DNA from: Flavobacterium poyangense
Lineage (GTDB): Bacteria > Bacteroidota > Bacteroidia > Flavobacteriales > Flavobacteriaceae
Direction of reading: 5' to 3'
DNA length: 64,000 bases
Assembly: GCF_011751075.1 (NCBI RefSeq)
Contig: NZ_JAALLN010000006.1
Location: forward strand, 124,001 to 188,000
Position numbers and translations under genes: made by a program. The notes under the pieces are model-generated. The model saw only the letters and a list, made by a program, of their open reading frames with translations. It did no database searches and had not been told where the DNA came from. The first letter of the stretch is position 1, and every line of letters starts with the position of its first letter. This document shows, in pieces, positions 1 through 8,368 of the stretch.

Positions 1-1
1 T

Positions 2-79
2 CGAAAAATGGAAATCGCAATAATGGCAAGCCTGTTTGCAAAAGGGGATATGGATGTAGATGCCGCTCATTTTTTCTAA
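2..79 (+). CDS. C-terminal end of an unidentified protein (cut by window edge)
   Basis: An open frame enters from the left edge and stops with TAA at 77-79, giving about 25 residues that end in DMDVDAAHFF. I do not recognise the family from so short a tail. Codon use in this frame looks natural, whereas the neighbouring frame gives an odd Cys/Arg-rich peptide, so this frame is the likelier one. The gene would run convergently towards ruvC. Its identity needs the sequence to the left. Confidence 0.35.
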   Translation, partial: RKMEIAIMASLFAKGDMDVDAAHFF

Positions 80-160
80 ATTAGCAATTAGGTGATTTGA
101 CAATGGGATAATTATAAAGACCTGAAACGAATTATCTGATTATCAAATTATCTCGTTGTC

Positions 161-715
161 TTATTTTCTAATTTTATCTTCATTTTGTTTTACAAAAGCA
201 TCCCAGCCCGAGTAACTTTTTCCGGCAACAATTTTTCCGGAATTGAAGAAGTGACAAACGGCTGCTGCCAAACCATCGGTTGAATCGAGATTTTTGGGTA
301 GCTCTCTTAAACCTAAAAGCTGTTGGAGCATTTTAGCAACTTGTTCTTTGCTGGCATTTCCGTTTCCGGTAATCGCCATTTTTATCTTTTTAGGTTCATA
401 TTCTGTAATCGGAATGCCTCTTGAAAGCCCCGCCGCCATTGCAACACCTTGCGCACGACCTAACTTTAACATTGATTGTACGTTTTTGCCAAAGAAAGGA
501 GCCTCGATTGCAATTTCGTCCGGATTATGCGTTTCGATTAATTCTATGGTACGCTCAAAAATGATTTTAAGTTTCAGATAATGATCGTCATATTTAGAAA
601 GCTGTAGTTCGTTAAGCTGCAGGAATTCCATTTTTTTGTTAATGACTTTAATCAATCCAAAACCCATAATCGTTGTTCCGGGGTCAATACCTAATATGAT
701 GCGTTCTTTTGTCAA
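161..715 (-). CDS. ruvC: Crossover junction endodeoxyribonuclease RuvC
   Basis: RuvC is the dimeric, Mg-dependent nuclease that cuts Holliday junctions in the RuvABC recombination and repair machine, in the cytoplasm. The 184-residue product opens with the family signature GIDPGTT holding catalytic Asp11. It has Glu71 in IAIEAPF and the closing acidic pair Asp144 and Asp147 in LDSTDGLAAAVCH, so the catalytic acidic residues are all present. The length is normal for the family (about 170-190). The ATG at 715 places the signature at the expected distance from the N-terminus. The gene stands alone; the divergent neighbour starts at 839. Confidence 0.96.
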   Translation of the reverse strand: MTKERIILGIDPGTTIMGFGLIKVINKKMEFLQLNELQLSKYDDHYLKLKIIFERTIELIETHNPDEIAIEAPFFGKNVQSMLKLGRAQGVAMAAGLSRGIPITEYEPKKIKMAITGNGNASKEQVAKMLQQLLGLRELPKNLDSTDGLAAAVCHFFNSGKIVAGKSYSGWDAFVKQNEDKIRK

Positions 716-838
716 TTTTTAAAGGGTTTCGCTAAGTTGCGCAGAGATTCACTAAGTTTTAATTTTGTGCAGCTTCGTGATTTCTTTGTGAATCTTTGTG
801 GAATAGCATTTTTACAATAGTTTGCTTTACTTTGCAGT
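716..838. other. Intergenic region with degenerate repeat-like sequence
   Basis: This spacer separates divergent ruvC and the flippase-like gene. It holds a loosely repetitive stretch (for example TTCTTTGTGAATCTTTGTGG near 781-800 and a related GCGCAGAGATTCAC near 739) of the same style as the other intergenic repeats in this window. A sequence close to TAnnTTTG lies just before the start at 839, but with so short a leader that I do not call it a promoter. Confidence 0.4.
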
Positions 839-1783
839 ATGATTACAATTCCTCACAAAGCTAAACAATTCCTTGTTCTTCTGATCAAACTTTTGATTGT
901 TGGTGGTGCATTTTATTTTATTTACGATCAGTTGGCACACAATGACAAACTTGATTGGCAGAAATTCATTACTTTATTTCGTAAAAACCAATCTGTTTTA
1001 GGAATTGCCTTTATTTTGTTTTTGAGTGTTTTAAATCGTTATTTCGAGATTTTAAAATGGCAGAATCTGGCTAAAGTGCTACACGAAATCTCGGTAGGAC
1101 AAGCTACCAAAGAAGTTCTGGCAGCATTAACAGCGGGAATTTTTACGCCAAACGGAGTAGGGGAATACGCAGGAAAGGCATTGTTTTATGCCAAATCGGA
1201 AGCCAAAAAAGTAGTTTTCCTGAATCTGATCTGTAATGGAATCCAAATGATTCTGACCGTGATTTTTGGTGTTTTTGGCTTGTTGTATTTCAATGCAAAA
1301 TACAATGTAATTACTACCAAAACGGTTGCGATATTGTTTACCGGTTTCTTTCTGTTTTTTATCGTTTTGTTTTCATTAAAAAAGATAAAAATCAAAGGAT
1401 ATTCTATCGAAAAATTGCTTCATAAGATTAACGAAATTCCGAAGCCTGTCCATCAAAAAAATATACTTTTAGGGACCTGCCGTTATTTGGTTTTTTCACA
1501 TCAATACTATTTTTTGTTTCTGGCTTTTGATGTCGATTTGCCTTATTTTACCTTAATTGCTACAATCGCGGTGGTTTATTTTTTAGCTTCTTCTTTGCCG
1601 ACTTTTCAGTTTCTGGATTTTGCCGTAAAAGGAAGTGTTGCCATTTATTTCTTTGGAATTTTAGGTGTAAACGAATGGATTGTTGTTTTTATCTCGACCT
1701 TAATGTGGTTCTTAAATGTGGTTTTGCCGGTAATTTTAGGGAGTTATTATGTGTTGAATTTTAAAACTAAAATCTCCGAATGA
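839..1783 (+). CDS. Flippase-like integral membrane protein (lysylphosphatidylglycerol synthase TM-region family)
   Basis: The 314-residue product is almost entirely hydrophobic, with about eight predicted membrane spans and the motif TAGIFTPNGVGEYAGKALFY around residues 98-117. That motif is typical of the UPF0104/MprF flippase-like family. It lacks the soluble aminoacyl-transferase half of MprF, so it is the membrane module only. Members are thought to move lipids or lipid-linked sugars across the inner membrane; this gene's substrate is unknown. Its stop codon overlaps the start of the GT2 gene by 4 bases (ATGA), which implies translational coupling and a shared role in making a glycolipid or surface glycan. 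That role is inference. Confidence 0.8.
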   Translation: MITIPHKAKQFLVLLIKLLIVGGAFYFIYDQLAHNDKLDWQKFITLFRKNQSVLGIAFILFLSVLNRYFEILKWQNLAKVLHEISVGQATKEVLAALTAGIFTPNGVGEYAGKALFYAKSEAKKVVFLNLICNGIQMILTVIFGVFGLLYFNAKYNVITTKTVAILFTGFFLFFIVLFSLKKIKIKGYSIEKLLHKINEIPKPVHQKNILLGTCRYLVFSHQYYFLFLAFDVDLPYFTLIATIAVVYFLASSLPTFQFLDFAVKGSVAIYFFGILGVNEWIVVFISTLMWFLNVVLPVILGSYYVLNFKTKISE

Positions 1784-2883
1784 GCTTGGTTTTGTTTGTC
1801 ATATTGATACTTTATATGATAACAATCGGATGGCTCATTTATGGTTACGGTAAAGTAAAAAAGTACCAAGAGAAAAATTTGGAGCCTAAAACCAGTTTTA
1901 CAATTATAGTTCCCTTTAGAAACGAAGCTGATAATTTGCCCCTTCTTTTAGCCAGTTTTTCAAAGCTTAATTATCCGGATGATTTGTTTGAAGTTATTTT
2001 GGTTGACGATGAGTCTCAGGATGAGTTTCAAGTTTCAAGTTTCAAGTTTCAGGTGTTGGTAGTTGATAATGTCAGGGTTTCGAAATCGCCTAAGAAAGAT
2101 GCCATTTCAACGGCAATGAAACACGTAAAAACAGATTGGGTAATCACTACCGATGCCGATTGTATTGTTTCGGAAAACTGGTTGTTGATTTTTGATAATT
2201 ATATTCAGGAGCATACTGTTTCGATGTTGGCGGGCGCGGTGACCTACGATTGTGATGACTCCTTTTTACACCATTTTCAGCAATTGGATCTTACCAGCTT
2301 ACAGGGAGCAACCATTGGCAGTTTTGGAATTGGAAAAGCTTTTATGTGTAACGGAGCCAATTTTGCATATACAAAAAAAATGTTTGAAGAATTAAATGGC
2401 TTTGAGGGTAATAATAAAATTGCCAGCGGAGATGATGTTTTTTTACTCCAAAAGGGAGTAGAATTACATCCTGATAAAGTTCATTATCTAAAAGCGAGTG
2501 AAGTAATTGTGCAAACAAAACCAACTCCGGACTGGAAATCATTGTTTTATCAAAGAGTGCGATGGGCAGCTAAAACGAGTTCTTACCACAGCATTTTTGG
2601 TAAGGTACTGGGGTTAATTGTTTTCTTCGGGAATTTGAATTTTATAATAGGGACTGTATTTTTTCTTTTTGGAGCCTGGCCCTGGTGGCTTTCTGTTTTG
2701 TTTGTTTTTTCAAAATTTGCAATTGATTTTGTATTGCTTTATACAACAAATCAATTTCTGAGAAAGACCAGAATACAAAATCTGATTTTAAGTAGTGTCT
2801 TATATCCCTTTTTTAGCATGGCAGTAGCTTTTTACAGTTTGTTTGGTTCTTATGAATGGAAGGAAAGACAATTTAAGGCGTAG
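1780..2883 (+). CDS. Membrane-anchored family 2 glycosyltransferase
   Basis: This 367-residue protein has an N-terminal membrane span (about residues 3-22), a GT-A catalytic domain and two or three C-terminal spans (about 285-360). The catalytic landmarks are TIIVPFRNEADNLP at 41-54, the nucleotide-binding Asp pair in LVDDES (76-77), the metal-binding TDADC (Asp125 and Asp127) and QRVRWAAK, the usual QxxRW-type acceptor motif. It probably transfers a sugar to a lipid or glycan at the inner membrane, coupled with the preceding flippase-like protein. Oddly, residues 82-92 directly after the VDDES motif are encoded by four tandem heptamers (2025-2052), reported separately. The sugar donor cannot be read from sequence. 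Confidence 0.88.
   Translation: MSLVLFVILILYMITIGWLIYGYGKVKKYQEKNLEPKTSFTIIVPFRNEADNLPLLLASFSKLNYPDDLFEVILVDDESQDEFQVSSFKFQVLVVDNVRVSKSPKKDAISTAMKHVKTDWVITTDADCIVSENWLLIFDNYIQEHTVSMLAGAVTYDCDDSFLHHFQQLDLTSLQGATIGSFGIGKAFMCNGANFAYTKKMFEELNGFEGNNKIASGDDVFLLQKGVELHPDKVHYLKASEVIVQTKPTPDWKSLFYQRVRWAAKTSSYHSIFGKVLGLIVFFGNLNFIIGTVFFLFGAWPWWLSVLFVFSKFAIDFVLLYTTNQFLRKTRIQNLILSSVLYPFFSMAVAFYSLFGSYEWKERQFKA
2025..2052 (+). repeat. Tandem heptamer tract inside the glycosyltransferase gene
   Basis: Four head-to-tail copies of GTTTCAA (the last is GTTTCAG) encode the peptide FQVSSFKFQV. The unit is 7 bases, so gain or loss of one copy would shift the reading frame. A similar GTTTCAG heptamer appears outside genes at about 11754-11772. 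Confidence 0.85.
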
Positions 2884-2951
2884 TTTTAAAGAATATGAAT
2901 TTTTGTAAAGTTTGTTGTGTGTTTAAGGATAGAACAAACTGAACTTAATCT

Positions 2952-3119
2952 GAACCATATAAGTAATGTAAGTGCATTTAAAAGCAGCTATTACGTGACT
3001 AATATGGTTTATAGCAATTGTGCGTTGTTAGCTTTAGAGTAAATAGCGTTTAATTTGAGCTATGTAAATTCACTAGAGACAAACTTATATTTTCTTAAAT
3101 AACTTATATGGTTTAAACC
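2952..3119. repeat. Degenerate AACCATATAAGT palindromic repeat, copy at 3.0 kb
   Basis: The left unit (2952-3013) runs from AACCATATAAGTAATGTAAG to AATATGGTTTAT, and a further half unit with AACTTATATGGTTTAAACC ends at about 3119. The ends match the intergenic palindromes at 11040-11214 and 32973-33057. It fills most of the gap between the convergent GT2 gene and the lipoprotein gene. Confidence 0.7.
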
Positions 3120-3122
3120 AAT

Positions 3123-3629
3123 TTACTTATTGTCTTTTGCTTTAATAATAACAGGTAAGATAAACTGAGTTTTTACCGGAATTCCGCGTTTGATGGCAGG
3201 GTTAACTTTTGGGAAATCGACTAAACGCGCGTGAAGGATACTATCGATTTTAATAGTATCGTAAGCGACAGAATCTTTTGGGAACTGCGGCTCAAATTGC
3301 ATGGTAGCATTAGGAAAAACGGTTACTTTTACTTCGATCGTATCAAGTTCAGGGTATAGAACAGAAAGTGAATCGATGTCTAGTTTTTCCTGAATTAGCT
3401 GTGTCATTTTTTCGAAAAAACACTGCTGACGGAGTTTTTTGTCTGCTATTTTTTCGCAATCCGTTACCGACGGAAATTCATCTACTTCTTTCCAGTTAAT
3501 TGATTTTAATTCTTTTTGCAGCAATTCTTTTTCAGACGGAACCTGCTTCTCAAAATATTGACAAGAATTGAAAAGTAAAACGACTATAAAAAGAGGAAGT
3601 TGTCTCAAGATTTTGATGTTGAATTGCAC
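3123..3629 (-). CDS. Putative lipoprotein of unknown function
   Basis: The 168-residue product starts with a hydrophobic signal (residues 10-22) and a lipobox-like FNSC with Cys23, so it is probably a lipoprotein. The mature part begins with a Lys/Glu-rich helical stretch with two Cys near 58 and 70 (DCEKIADKKLRQQC). It ends in a beta-rich segment, PKVNPAIKRGIPVKTQFILPVII, that resembles the C-terminal strands of TonB-like domains. The resemblance is weak and a TonB role is not claimed. It lies 27 bases downstream of the secreted protein gene at 3657-4040 on the same strand and is probably co-transcribed with it. Confidence 0.6.
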   Translation of the reverse strand: MQFNIKILRQLPLFIVVLLFNSCQYFEKQVPSEKELLQKELKSINWKEVDEFPSVTDCEKIADKKLRQQCFFEKMTQLIQEKLDIDSLSVLYPELDTIEVKVTVFPNATMQFEPQFPKDSVAYDTIKIDSILHARLVDFPKVNPAIKRGIPVKTQFILPVIIKAKDNK

Positions 3630-3656
3630 GGAATTAATTAGGTTGTAAAAATACGA

Positions 3657-4040
3657 TTATTTTTTTTGAGATGCTTTGTATTGAATATATTCTTCGTAGC
3701 TTTTTGAGAGCCATTCTTCTTTGTTTTTAGCTGCAACTTCTTTCTGATCAGGGTATAATGCTGATAAACGATCAGAAAATGTGGCAATTTGAACGGTATA
3801 GTTGTAAAATTCTGTTTTGCTTAATACAATATTTGGATCACTTCTCCGATTAAAATATTCCAGAAAAACGGCATTAAAATCTTTCATAGAAAAATTTAAT
3901 ACTTTTTTCTTATTACTTTTATAAATACTGTCCTGAATTAATTGGTCGTCTATGGAAAGCTTTTTAGTCTGTGCCAGTATATTTGCATTGCTCATAAAGA
4001 GTAAAAAACAAAATAAAAATAAGGACAAAAGTCTTGGCAT
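3657..4040 (-). CDS. Small secreted protein of unknown function
   Basis: The 127-residue product has a clear Sec signal peptide (MPRLLSLFLFCFLLFMSNAN, cleavage near ILAQ at about 24). The mature domain of about 100 residues is helical and charged, with FNRRSDPNIVLSKTEFYNYT and a Lys-rich tail. I recognise no family. It is probably the first gene of a two-gene unit with the lipoprotein at 3123-3629, and it diverges from the DUF456 gene starting at 4089, so the 48-base gap must hold both promoters. Confidence 0.6.
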   Translation of the reverse strand: MPRLLSLFLFCFLLFMSNANILAQTKKLSIDDQLIQDSIYKSNKKKVLNFSMKDFNAVFLEYFNRRSDPNIVLSKTEFYNYTVQIATFSDRLSALYPDQKEVAAKNKEEWLSKSYEEYIQYKASQKK

Positions 4041-4088
4041 TGTTATAGTTGATTAAATAGCTCGTAAGAACGAATTTACAAAAAAAAT

Positions 4089-4589
4089 ATGGATTTAATA
4101 TTGGTGTTACTTGGTTTTATATGTGTAATTGTTGGTGTTTTTGGTAGTTTTTTACCGGTTTTACCGGGATTATCCAGCTGTTGGGTGGGTTTGTTGTTAT
4201 TGAATTTGACCAAGGCTGTCGAAAATAATTATTGGCTTTTGGGAATTACACTGGTGATCACTATAATTATTACGATTCTGGATTATGTTATTCCTGCCAA
4301 AGGAACTAAGAAGTTTGGTGGAAGCTCTTACGGAATCTGGGGTACCAATATTGGTTTAATAGTTGGAATTCTTTCTCCAATTCCTTTCGGTGTAATTTTG
4401 GGACCCTTTTTTGGGGCTTTTATCGGAGAGCTTATTTATGATTCTAAAAACCATCGTCGCGCACTAAAAGCAGCAACAGGATCCTTATTGGGATTCTTGG
4501 CGTCAGGGTTTATTAACTTTTTGTTTTGCATCATTTTTCTGGGTATTTTCATAAGTGTAGTTTTGCAGAATTGGAGTTTATTGTTTTAA
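4089..4589 (+). CDS. DUF456 family membrane protein
   Basis: The 166-residue product carries the glycine-rich hydrophobic N-terminus VIVGVFGSFLPVLPGLSSCW and the later GPFFGAFIGELIYD segment that mark DUF456. It has about four or five membrane spans and the length is normal. The family is widespread in the bacterial inner membrane and has no settled function. The gene stands alone; 284 bases of very AT-rich sequence follow without a recognisable gene. Confidence 0.85.
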   Translation: MDLILVLLGFICVIVGVFGSFLPVLPGLSSCWVGLLLLNLTKAVENNYWLLGITLVITIIITILDYVIPAKGTKKFGGSSYGIWGTNIGLIVGILSPIPFGVILGPFFGAFIGELIYDSKNHRRALKAATGSLLGFLASGFINFLFCIIFLGIFISVVLQNWSLLF

Positions 4590-4873
4590 AACGCCTCTCA
4601 GGATTTAAGCTTTTTCTTATTTTTTCTGTTTTTTTTAAAAATAGTTTAATTTTCTTTCCCTGTTTTTTTCCTTTGTTTTGATAACGAAAGGGTTATGTTT
4701 ATTGAGCCTTTTTGTTTTTAGGGTTAAAAAAGTAGTAAATGGTTTGGTAAATTTTAAACAGATCTTTTGAAAATGTTAAAATATTTTATATTTTTATCCA
4801 GATAAACGATTAAAAGCCCCACTTTGTCGATTATTTGGAATGTGTTTAAATAATTCTAACAAATAATAATGCC

Positions 4874-5473
4874 ATGACTCCGAACCTACAAATTGAACTT
4901 AGACGTTTCATATCTTCTAATGTTGTCTCAAAGTTAAATAAGTTTTATTTTGAAAATGACGCTCTTTTAATAAAGGGAATTGATGTTTCAATTGGTACAG
5001 TCCTGATGGGATTGTATAATAAAGCGGAGGAATCGGGTTTTTATAAGCAAATGGTGTCAATGATAGAGGAAAACTCCACATTTTACGGAGAAGTTGATTT
5101 TGCTTCCGGTAGGATTTTATCAGTTGACGATTGTTATCGCTTAGAAGGAAATGGTTTATTGAAAGAGATTTTTGCCAACAAGAAAGGACGGATTTCTGAA
5201 ATGATTTCCAACGAAGTCGGAATCAAAAGCGAAACCGCAAGAGAAATACTTAATTTTTCAGCACTACTGGTCGTCTCGTATCTTAAGAATAATATTCAGC
5301 TTTTAGATAGTTTAAAATTACTGTTAGAAGAACAGAAAAGAGATATTTTAAACAGTATTCATCCCGGAATAAAAATCATACTTGGATTTTCATGTTACGA
5401 AACGGTAGATGACAAAAATCAAGCAAGTTTAGGAAGGTCCATTTTTACACTTTTCGGACATAACTTCTTCTAA
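4874..5473 (+). CDS. DUF937-like protein
   Basis: The 199-residue soluble product has repeated helical segments resembling DUF937 proteins: ISIGTVLMGLYNKAEESGFYKQM-type sequence near residues 37-60 and a second region GRISEMISNEVGIKSETAREIL near 105-126. DUF937 proteins are small helical bacterial proteins with no agreed role. The start at 4874 follows a long AT-rich leader. A hairpin terminator lies 28 bases after the stop. The family assignment comes from general sequence character and is moderate. Confidence 0.6.
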   Translation: MTPNLQIELRRFISSNVVSKLNKFYFENDALLIKGIDVSIGTVLMGLYNKAEESGFYKQMVSMIEENSTFYGEVDFASGRILSVDDCYRLEGNGLLKEIFANKKGRISEMISNEVGIKSETAREILNFSALLVVSYLKNNIQLLDSLKLLLEEQKRDILNSIHPGIKIILGFSCYETVDDKNQASLGRSIFTLFGHNFF

Positions 5474-5500
5474 TCTTTTCCTCAGAATTACTATAAAATA

Positions 5501-5536
5501 AAAAATCCCATTTTACAGAAGCAAAATAGGATTTAT
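5501..5536. terminator. Bidirectional hairpin terminator
   Basis: AAATCCCATTTT (5503-5514) pairs with AAAATAGGATTT (5523-5534) with one mismatch, flanked by A- and T-rich sequence. It lies between convergent genes ending at 5473 (+) and 5560 (-), so it could serve both. Confidence 0.7.
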
Positions 5537-5559
5537 ATGATTTATTTGAAGACGTTGTA

Positions 5560-6468
5560 CTAAACGTTTTTCAAATTAATGATTTCTTGTTCCGTTAAAA
5601 AGCGCCAGTTACCTCTTGGCAGATTCTTTTTGGTAAGCCCGGCAAATGAAACACGATCGATGCGTAAAACATCGTATTCAAAATGTTCAAAAATGGCACG
5701 AACCACTTTTACATTTGAAGAACGCAATTTAAGTCCAATTTCGCTTTTTGGCTCATTGTCAATGTAGCTCACTTCCTCTACAAAAACGCGGTGTCCGTCA
5801 AGAACTAAACCTTTACTGATTTTCTCTAAATCTTCGTATTTTAGATTTTTGTCTAAAGAAACCTGATAGATTTTAGATGATTTCTGATTTGGTAAAGTAA
5901 ATTTACGAATCATATCAGTATCATTTGTAAACAACAACAAACCGGTTGTATTCTTGTCCATTCTTCCAATTGGACCAATTTTAGCGGTAGTAGAACCACG
6001 AACTAATTCCAGAACATTACGGTATTCCTGACCTTCGTCAAGAGCAGTTGTAAAGTTTTTAGGTTTGTTTAGCAAGATGTATTCTTTTTTCTCAGGAGTA
6101 AGCGTAACACCGTCAAAGTTTACAACATCATTTATTTTTACTAAATATCCCATTTCAGTAACGGGAACACCGTTTACCTTAACGTTTCCGGACTGAATGT
6201 ATATATCAGCATCACGACGTGAACAAACCCCTGAATTAGAGATGTATTTGTTCAAACGAATTTCGTCTGCAGCTTTTTGTCTTTTTGGAGCCTGATTCTG
6301 TTTTTTAATTTTCTGCGCCTTTTCTTCTTCGGCAGCCTTCACAGCAGGTTTCACTTTTTTCGGCCCTTGAGCACGTTTTGCCATAGGAGGTTTTGGCTTG
6401 TTAGAGTTTGGTCTAGAGCTATTTGGTCTCGAACCGCCTCTTTTATTATTGCCTTCCTTATTGTTCAT
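5560..6468 (-). CDS. RsuA/RluB/RluF-family rRNA pseudouridine synthase
   Basis: The enzyme isomerises a uridine in rRNA to pseudouridine. Residues 1-68 are a low-complexity tail rich in Lys, Pro, Asn and Ala that probably binds RNA or is disordered. An S4 RNA-binding domain follows (about 70-115, RLNKYISNSGVCSRRDAD), then the synthase domain with GRMDKNTTGLLLFTND holding catalytic Asp171. The C-terminus FAGLTKKNLPRGNWRFLTEQE is typical of the RluB group. The total of 302 residues is normal once the tail is counted. The exact target (23S or 16S) cannot be decided here. A good promoter sits at 6486-6493. Confidence 0.88.
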   Translation of the reverse strand: MNNKEGNNKRGGSRPNSSRPNSNKPKPPMAKRAQGPKKVKPAVKAAEEEKAQKIKKQNQAPKRQKAADEIRLNKYISNSGVCSRRDADIYIQSGNVKVNGVPVTEMGYLVKINDVVNFDGVTLTPEKKEYILLNKPKNFTTALDEGQEYRNVLELVRGSTTAKIGPIGRMDKNTTGLLLFTNDTDMIRKFTLPNQKSSKIYQVSLDKNLKYEDLEKISKGLVLDGHRVFVEEVSYIDNEPKSEIGLKLRSSNVKVVRAIFEHFEYDVLRIDRVSFAGLTKKNLPRGNWRFLTEQEIINLKNV

Positions 6469-6485
6469 AAATTCTGTAATTTGTG

Positions 6486-6493
6486 CAAAGATA
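6486..6493 (-). promoter_or_regulatory. Bacteroidota-type -7 promoter element for the pseudouridine synthase gene
   Basis: On the minus strand this reads TATCTTTG, a full match to the TAnnTTTG box of the Bacteroidota primary sigma factor, 17 bases before the ATG. No clear TTTG box is visible at the usual upstream spacing. Confidence 0.5.
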
Positions 6494-6679
6494 GTTTATT
6501 CTTGCTAAATAATCCTAAGTTCATTGTTCTTAGATTAATAGCCTTCGTTTTTTGTTGCTTATAAGCGCTGTAATCGCTCTTTGAATTAGAAGGTTTGTCA
6601 CTTTCAGTTACAGTTAAAAGACCATAAAAAGAGAGATAACGATCTGTATGACTTTGTTTTATTTGGGGTAATGTTAAAT

Positions 6680-7636
6680 CTAAATTTTAAGGAGCAGACT
6701 TTTTCCGTGCCATAAAACAGCAGGGTTGATCAATACAATGCAAAAAACACCTGAAACGATTAAAAATTTCAAAACATTGTGTAATACTAAATATTGTTCT
6801 TTAGAGTTTGATTTCCAGAGGTAAAGCAGAAAGAAAAGCAAGAAAATGTAGCAAACATAAAAGTAAATGTCCATATAACCCACATCGTAAATGTTGATCA
6901 GAATATAAACGGGTAGTATAGTTAAAAAGGTCAAAGCAGTTATAATTTGTTTGGAGACCTTTTCATTGTAAAGTATCGGAATGGTTTTGTAATTGTTGGC
7001 CAAATCACCTTTAAGGTTCTCTAAATCTTTTATCATCTCACGAATCAACAACAATAAAAACAAAAACATGGCATGGGCTGAAATTACTGCAAAATGGTTC
7101 ATGTGGTTTTCAATTTCTTCAAACGATATGGCGTTGTAGAAATAGAGTAAGATTGCAAAAAAAGGAATAACAGCCAGTAAAGCTGCTGTTAGGTTCCCAA
7201 CTATAGGGTATTTTTTTATTTTATGAGAGTAGAACCAAATTAGGAAAATGTAACCGGAAAAGAAGAAAAAAGCCCTCCAGGAAACAATCAGAGCCATTAA
7301 AGCGGCAATAAAATTTAAAGTGAAGTAAACCGATAATTTGGTCTTCTGACTTACCAGTCTGTCCAACATCGACTTGTTGGGTCTGTTGATTAAGTCCTTT
7401 TGGCTGTCGTAAAAATTATTGATAATGTATCCGGAAGCAATTGTAATAGCGGAAGCAAAAACAATTAGAAACAGATGAAAATCGAGTAGAATGTCTAATG
7501 CCCTTTTTTCGGGAGTCAGAATAAAAATCGATGACAAATATTGTGCTAAAACGATGATGGGAATGTTGTAACCTCTCACTACAGAGAACAAACTAATAAC
7601 TTTCATCGCTAAAATTTTATTCTTTCTGCTTAACAT
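6680..7636 (-). CDS. UbiA-family prenyltransferase (geranylgeranylglycerol-phosphate geranylgeranyltransferase-like)
   Basis: UbiA enzymes attach an isoprenoid diphosphate tail to an acceptor within the inner membrane. The 318-residue product has about eight spans, and the first Asp-rich motif NNFYDSQKDLINRP (Asp77, Asp81) is intact. The second is DLENLKGDLANNYKTIP. These bind Mg-diphosphate. Flavobacterial members of this type are usually labelled geranylgeranylglycerol-phosphate geranylgeranyltransferase-like, but the acceptor is unproven. Placement just downstream of mevalonate pathway genes fits an isoprenoid consumer. An alternative start at MKVISLF (residue 11) is possible. Confidence 0.82.
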   Translation of the reverse strand: MLSRKNKILAMKVISLFSVVRGYNIPIIVLAQYLSSIFILTPEKRALDILLDFHLFLIVFASAITIASGYIINNFYDSQKDLINRPNKSMLDRLVSQKTKLSVYFTLNFIAALMALIVSWRAFFFFSGYIFLIWFYSHKIKKYPIVGNLTAALLAVIPFFAILLYFYNAISFEEIENHMNHFAVISAHAMFLFLLLLIREMIKDLENLKGDLANNYKTIPILYNEKVSKQIITALTFLTILPVYILINIYDVGYMDIYFYVCYIFLLFFLLYLWKSNSKEQYLVLHNVLKFLIVSGVFCIVLINPAVLWHGKSLLLKI

Positions 7637-7703
7637 TTTATGAATTTGGTTTCGAATTGTAATTTAAGGCTTATTTTTTAATGGAGTCTTTTCTGATGTA
7701 ATT

Positions 7704-7806
7704 TTAAAGCTTGTCTTTTAATATGGTTTTAGCGCCAAAGCCTAATTTACGAATGCAGGCTAAGGCTTGTTTTTGGCTCCTCTTCACTTCTTTGATGTTT
7801 TTTTTT
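7704..7806 (-). pseudogene. Out-of-frame C-terminal part of the DUF502 gene
   Basis: Directly past the A9 tract (7798-7806), the frame that stops at 7704 encodes NIKEVKRSQKQALACIRKLG and on to FGAKTILKDKL. This is a natural continuation of a DUF502 protein and ends just before the UbiA gene. It has no start of its own. Joining it to the upstream frame needs one extra A or two fewer; with A10 the protein would have 196 residues, the usual DUF502 length. Confidence 0.75.
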
Positions 7807-8293
7807 CTACAAAGCAAACGGAGCCGCTGCACGGATTTGGCCCATCCGGAATAAATACAGAAAAGTTGTTTTCGTTTATTTGTTCGATCACAAAGGGAAA
7901 TTGCCAATCTGCATCTGTGGGAACTAAAACGACTTTTAAATTCTGCTTAGATTCGAAACCCATGATGTTTTCGTTCATGCTTTTCATAAAGGAATAACCG
8001 GGAACGAAACTTAGAATCCCTTCTTCGAGTCTTTGAATCAGTTTTTTTGCGTAGGCAGTTTTAGCAATTAAACCTACCGTGAAGCAAATAATGACGATGA
8101 TGGTGATGACTACAATTTCCTCAATTGCCAATCCTAAAATTTTTATTTTTGGGAAGTGGTTTAGGATCGGATTTGTAATTTTCTGAACAATGCTAAAACC
8201 TTTCTCTAAAAGTACCAGTACTAAAATTAAAGGGGCTAAAAATAAAATTCCACCTAAAAAAGTTGCTTTGATAATCGCTAAAATACTTTTCAT
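7784..8293 (-). CDS. DUF502 family membrane protein, truncated by frameshift
   Basis: The 169-residue product begins with two membrane spans (about 9-31 and 53-80) and contains the family's FIPDGPNPCSGSVCFVE segment near 147-163. It then ends early in KKTSKK, directly after a run of nine A residues. DUF502 proteins are inner-membrane proteins of about 200 residues with no settled role. The missing C-terminus is encoded in another frame just downstream (7704-7806). This may be a sequencing slip in the homopolymer, a real truncation, or a site of polymerase slippage. It lies between mevalonate kinase and the prenyltransferase on the same strand. Confidence 0.82.
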   Translation of the reverse strand: MKSILAIIKATFLGGILFLAPLILVLVLLEKGFSIVQKITNPILNHFPKIKILGLAIEEIVVITIIVIICFTVGLIAKTAYAKKLIQRLEEGILSFVPGYSFMKSMNENIMGFESKQNLKVVLVPTDADWQFPFVIEQINENNFSVFIPDGPNPCSGSVCFVEKKTSKK

Positions 8294-8368
8294 ATTAAAT
8301 AACTTTTAAGATGATGATTTTTGGAAAAGCGTCTTCAATAAGGCTGATTATTTAAAGAGAGCTGAGTT

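Noticed and set aside
1-84. Alternative frame at the left edge giving a Cys/Arg-rich peptide ending RCRSFFLN
   Set aside because: Its composition is unusual and the overlapping frame stopping at 79 has more natural codon use; both cannot be coding.
4590-4873. Small gene in the AT-rich gap before the DUF937-like gene
   Set aside because: No frame with a plausible start, ribosome context or protein-like composition could be found.
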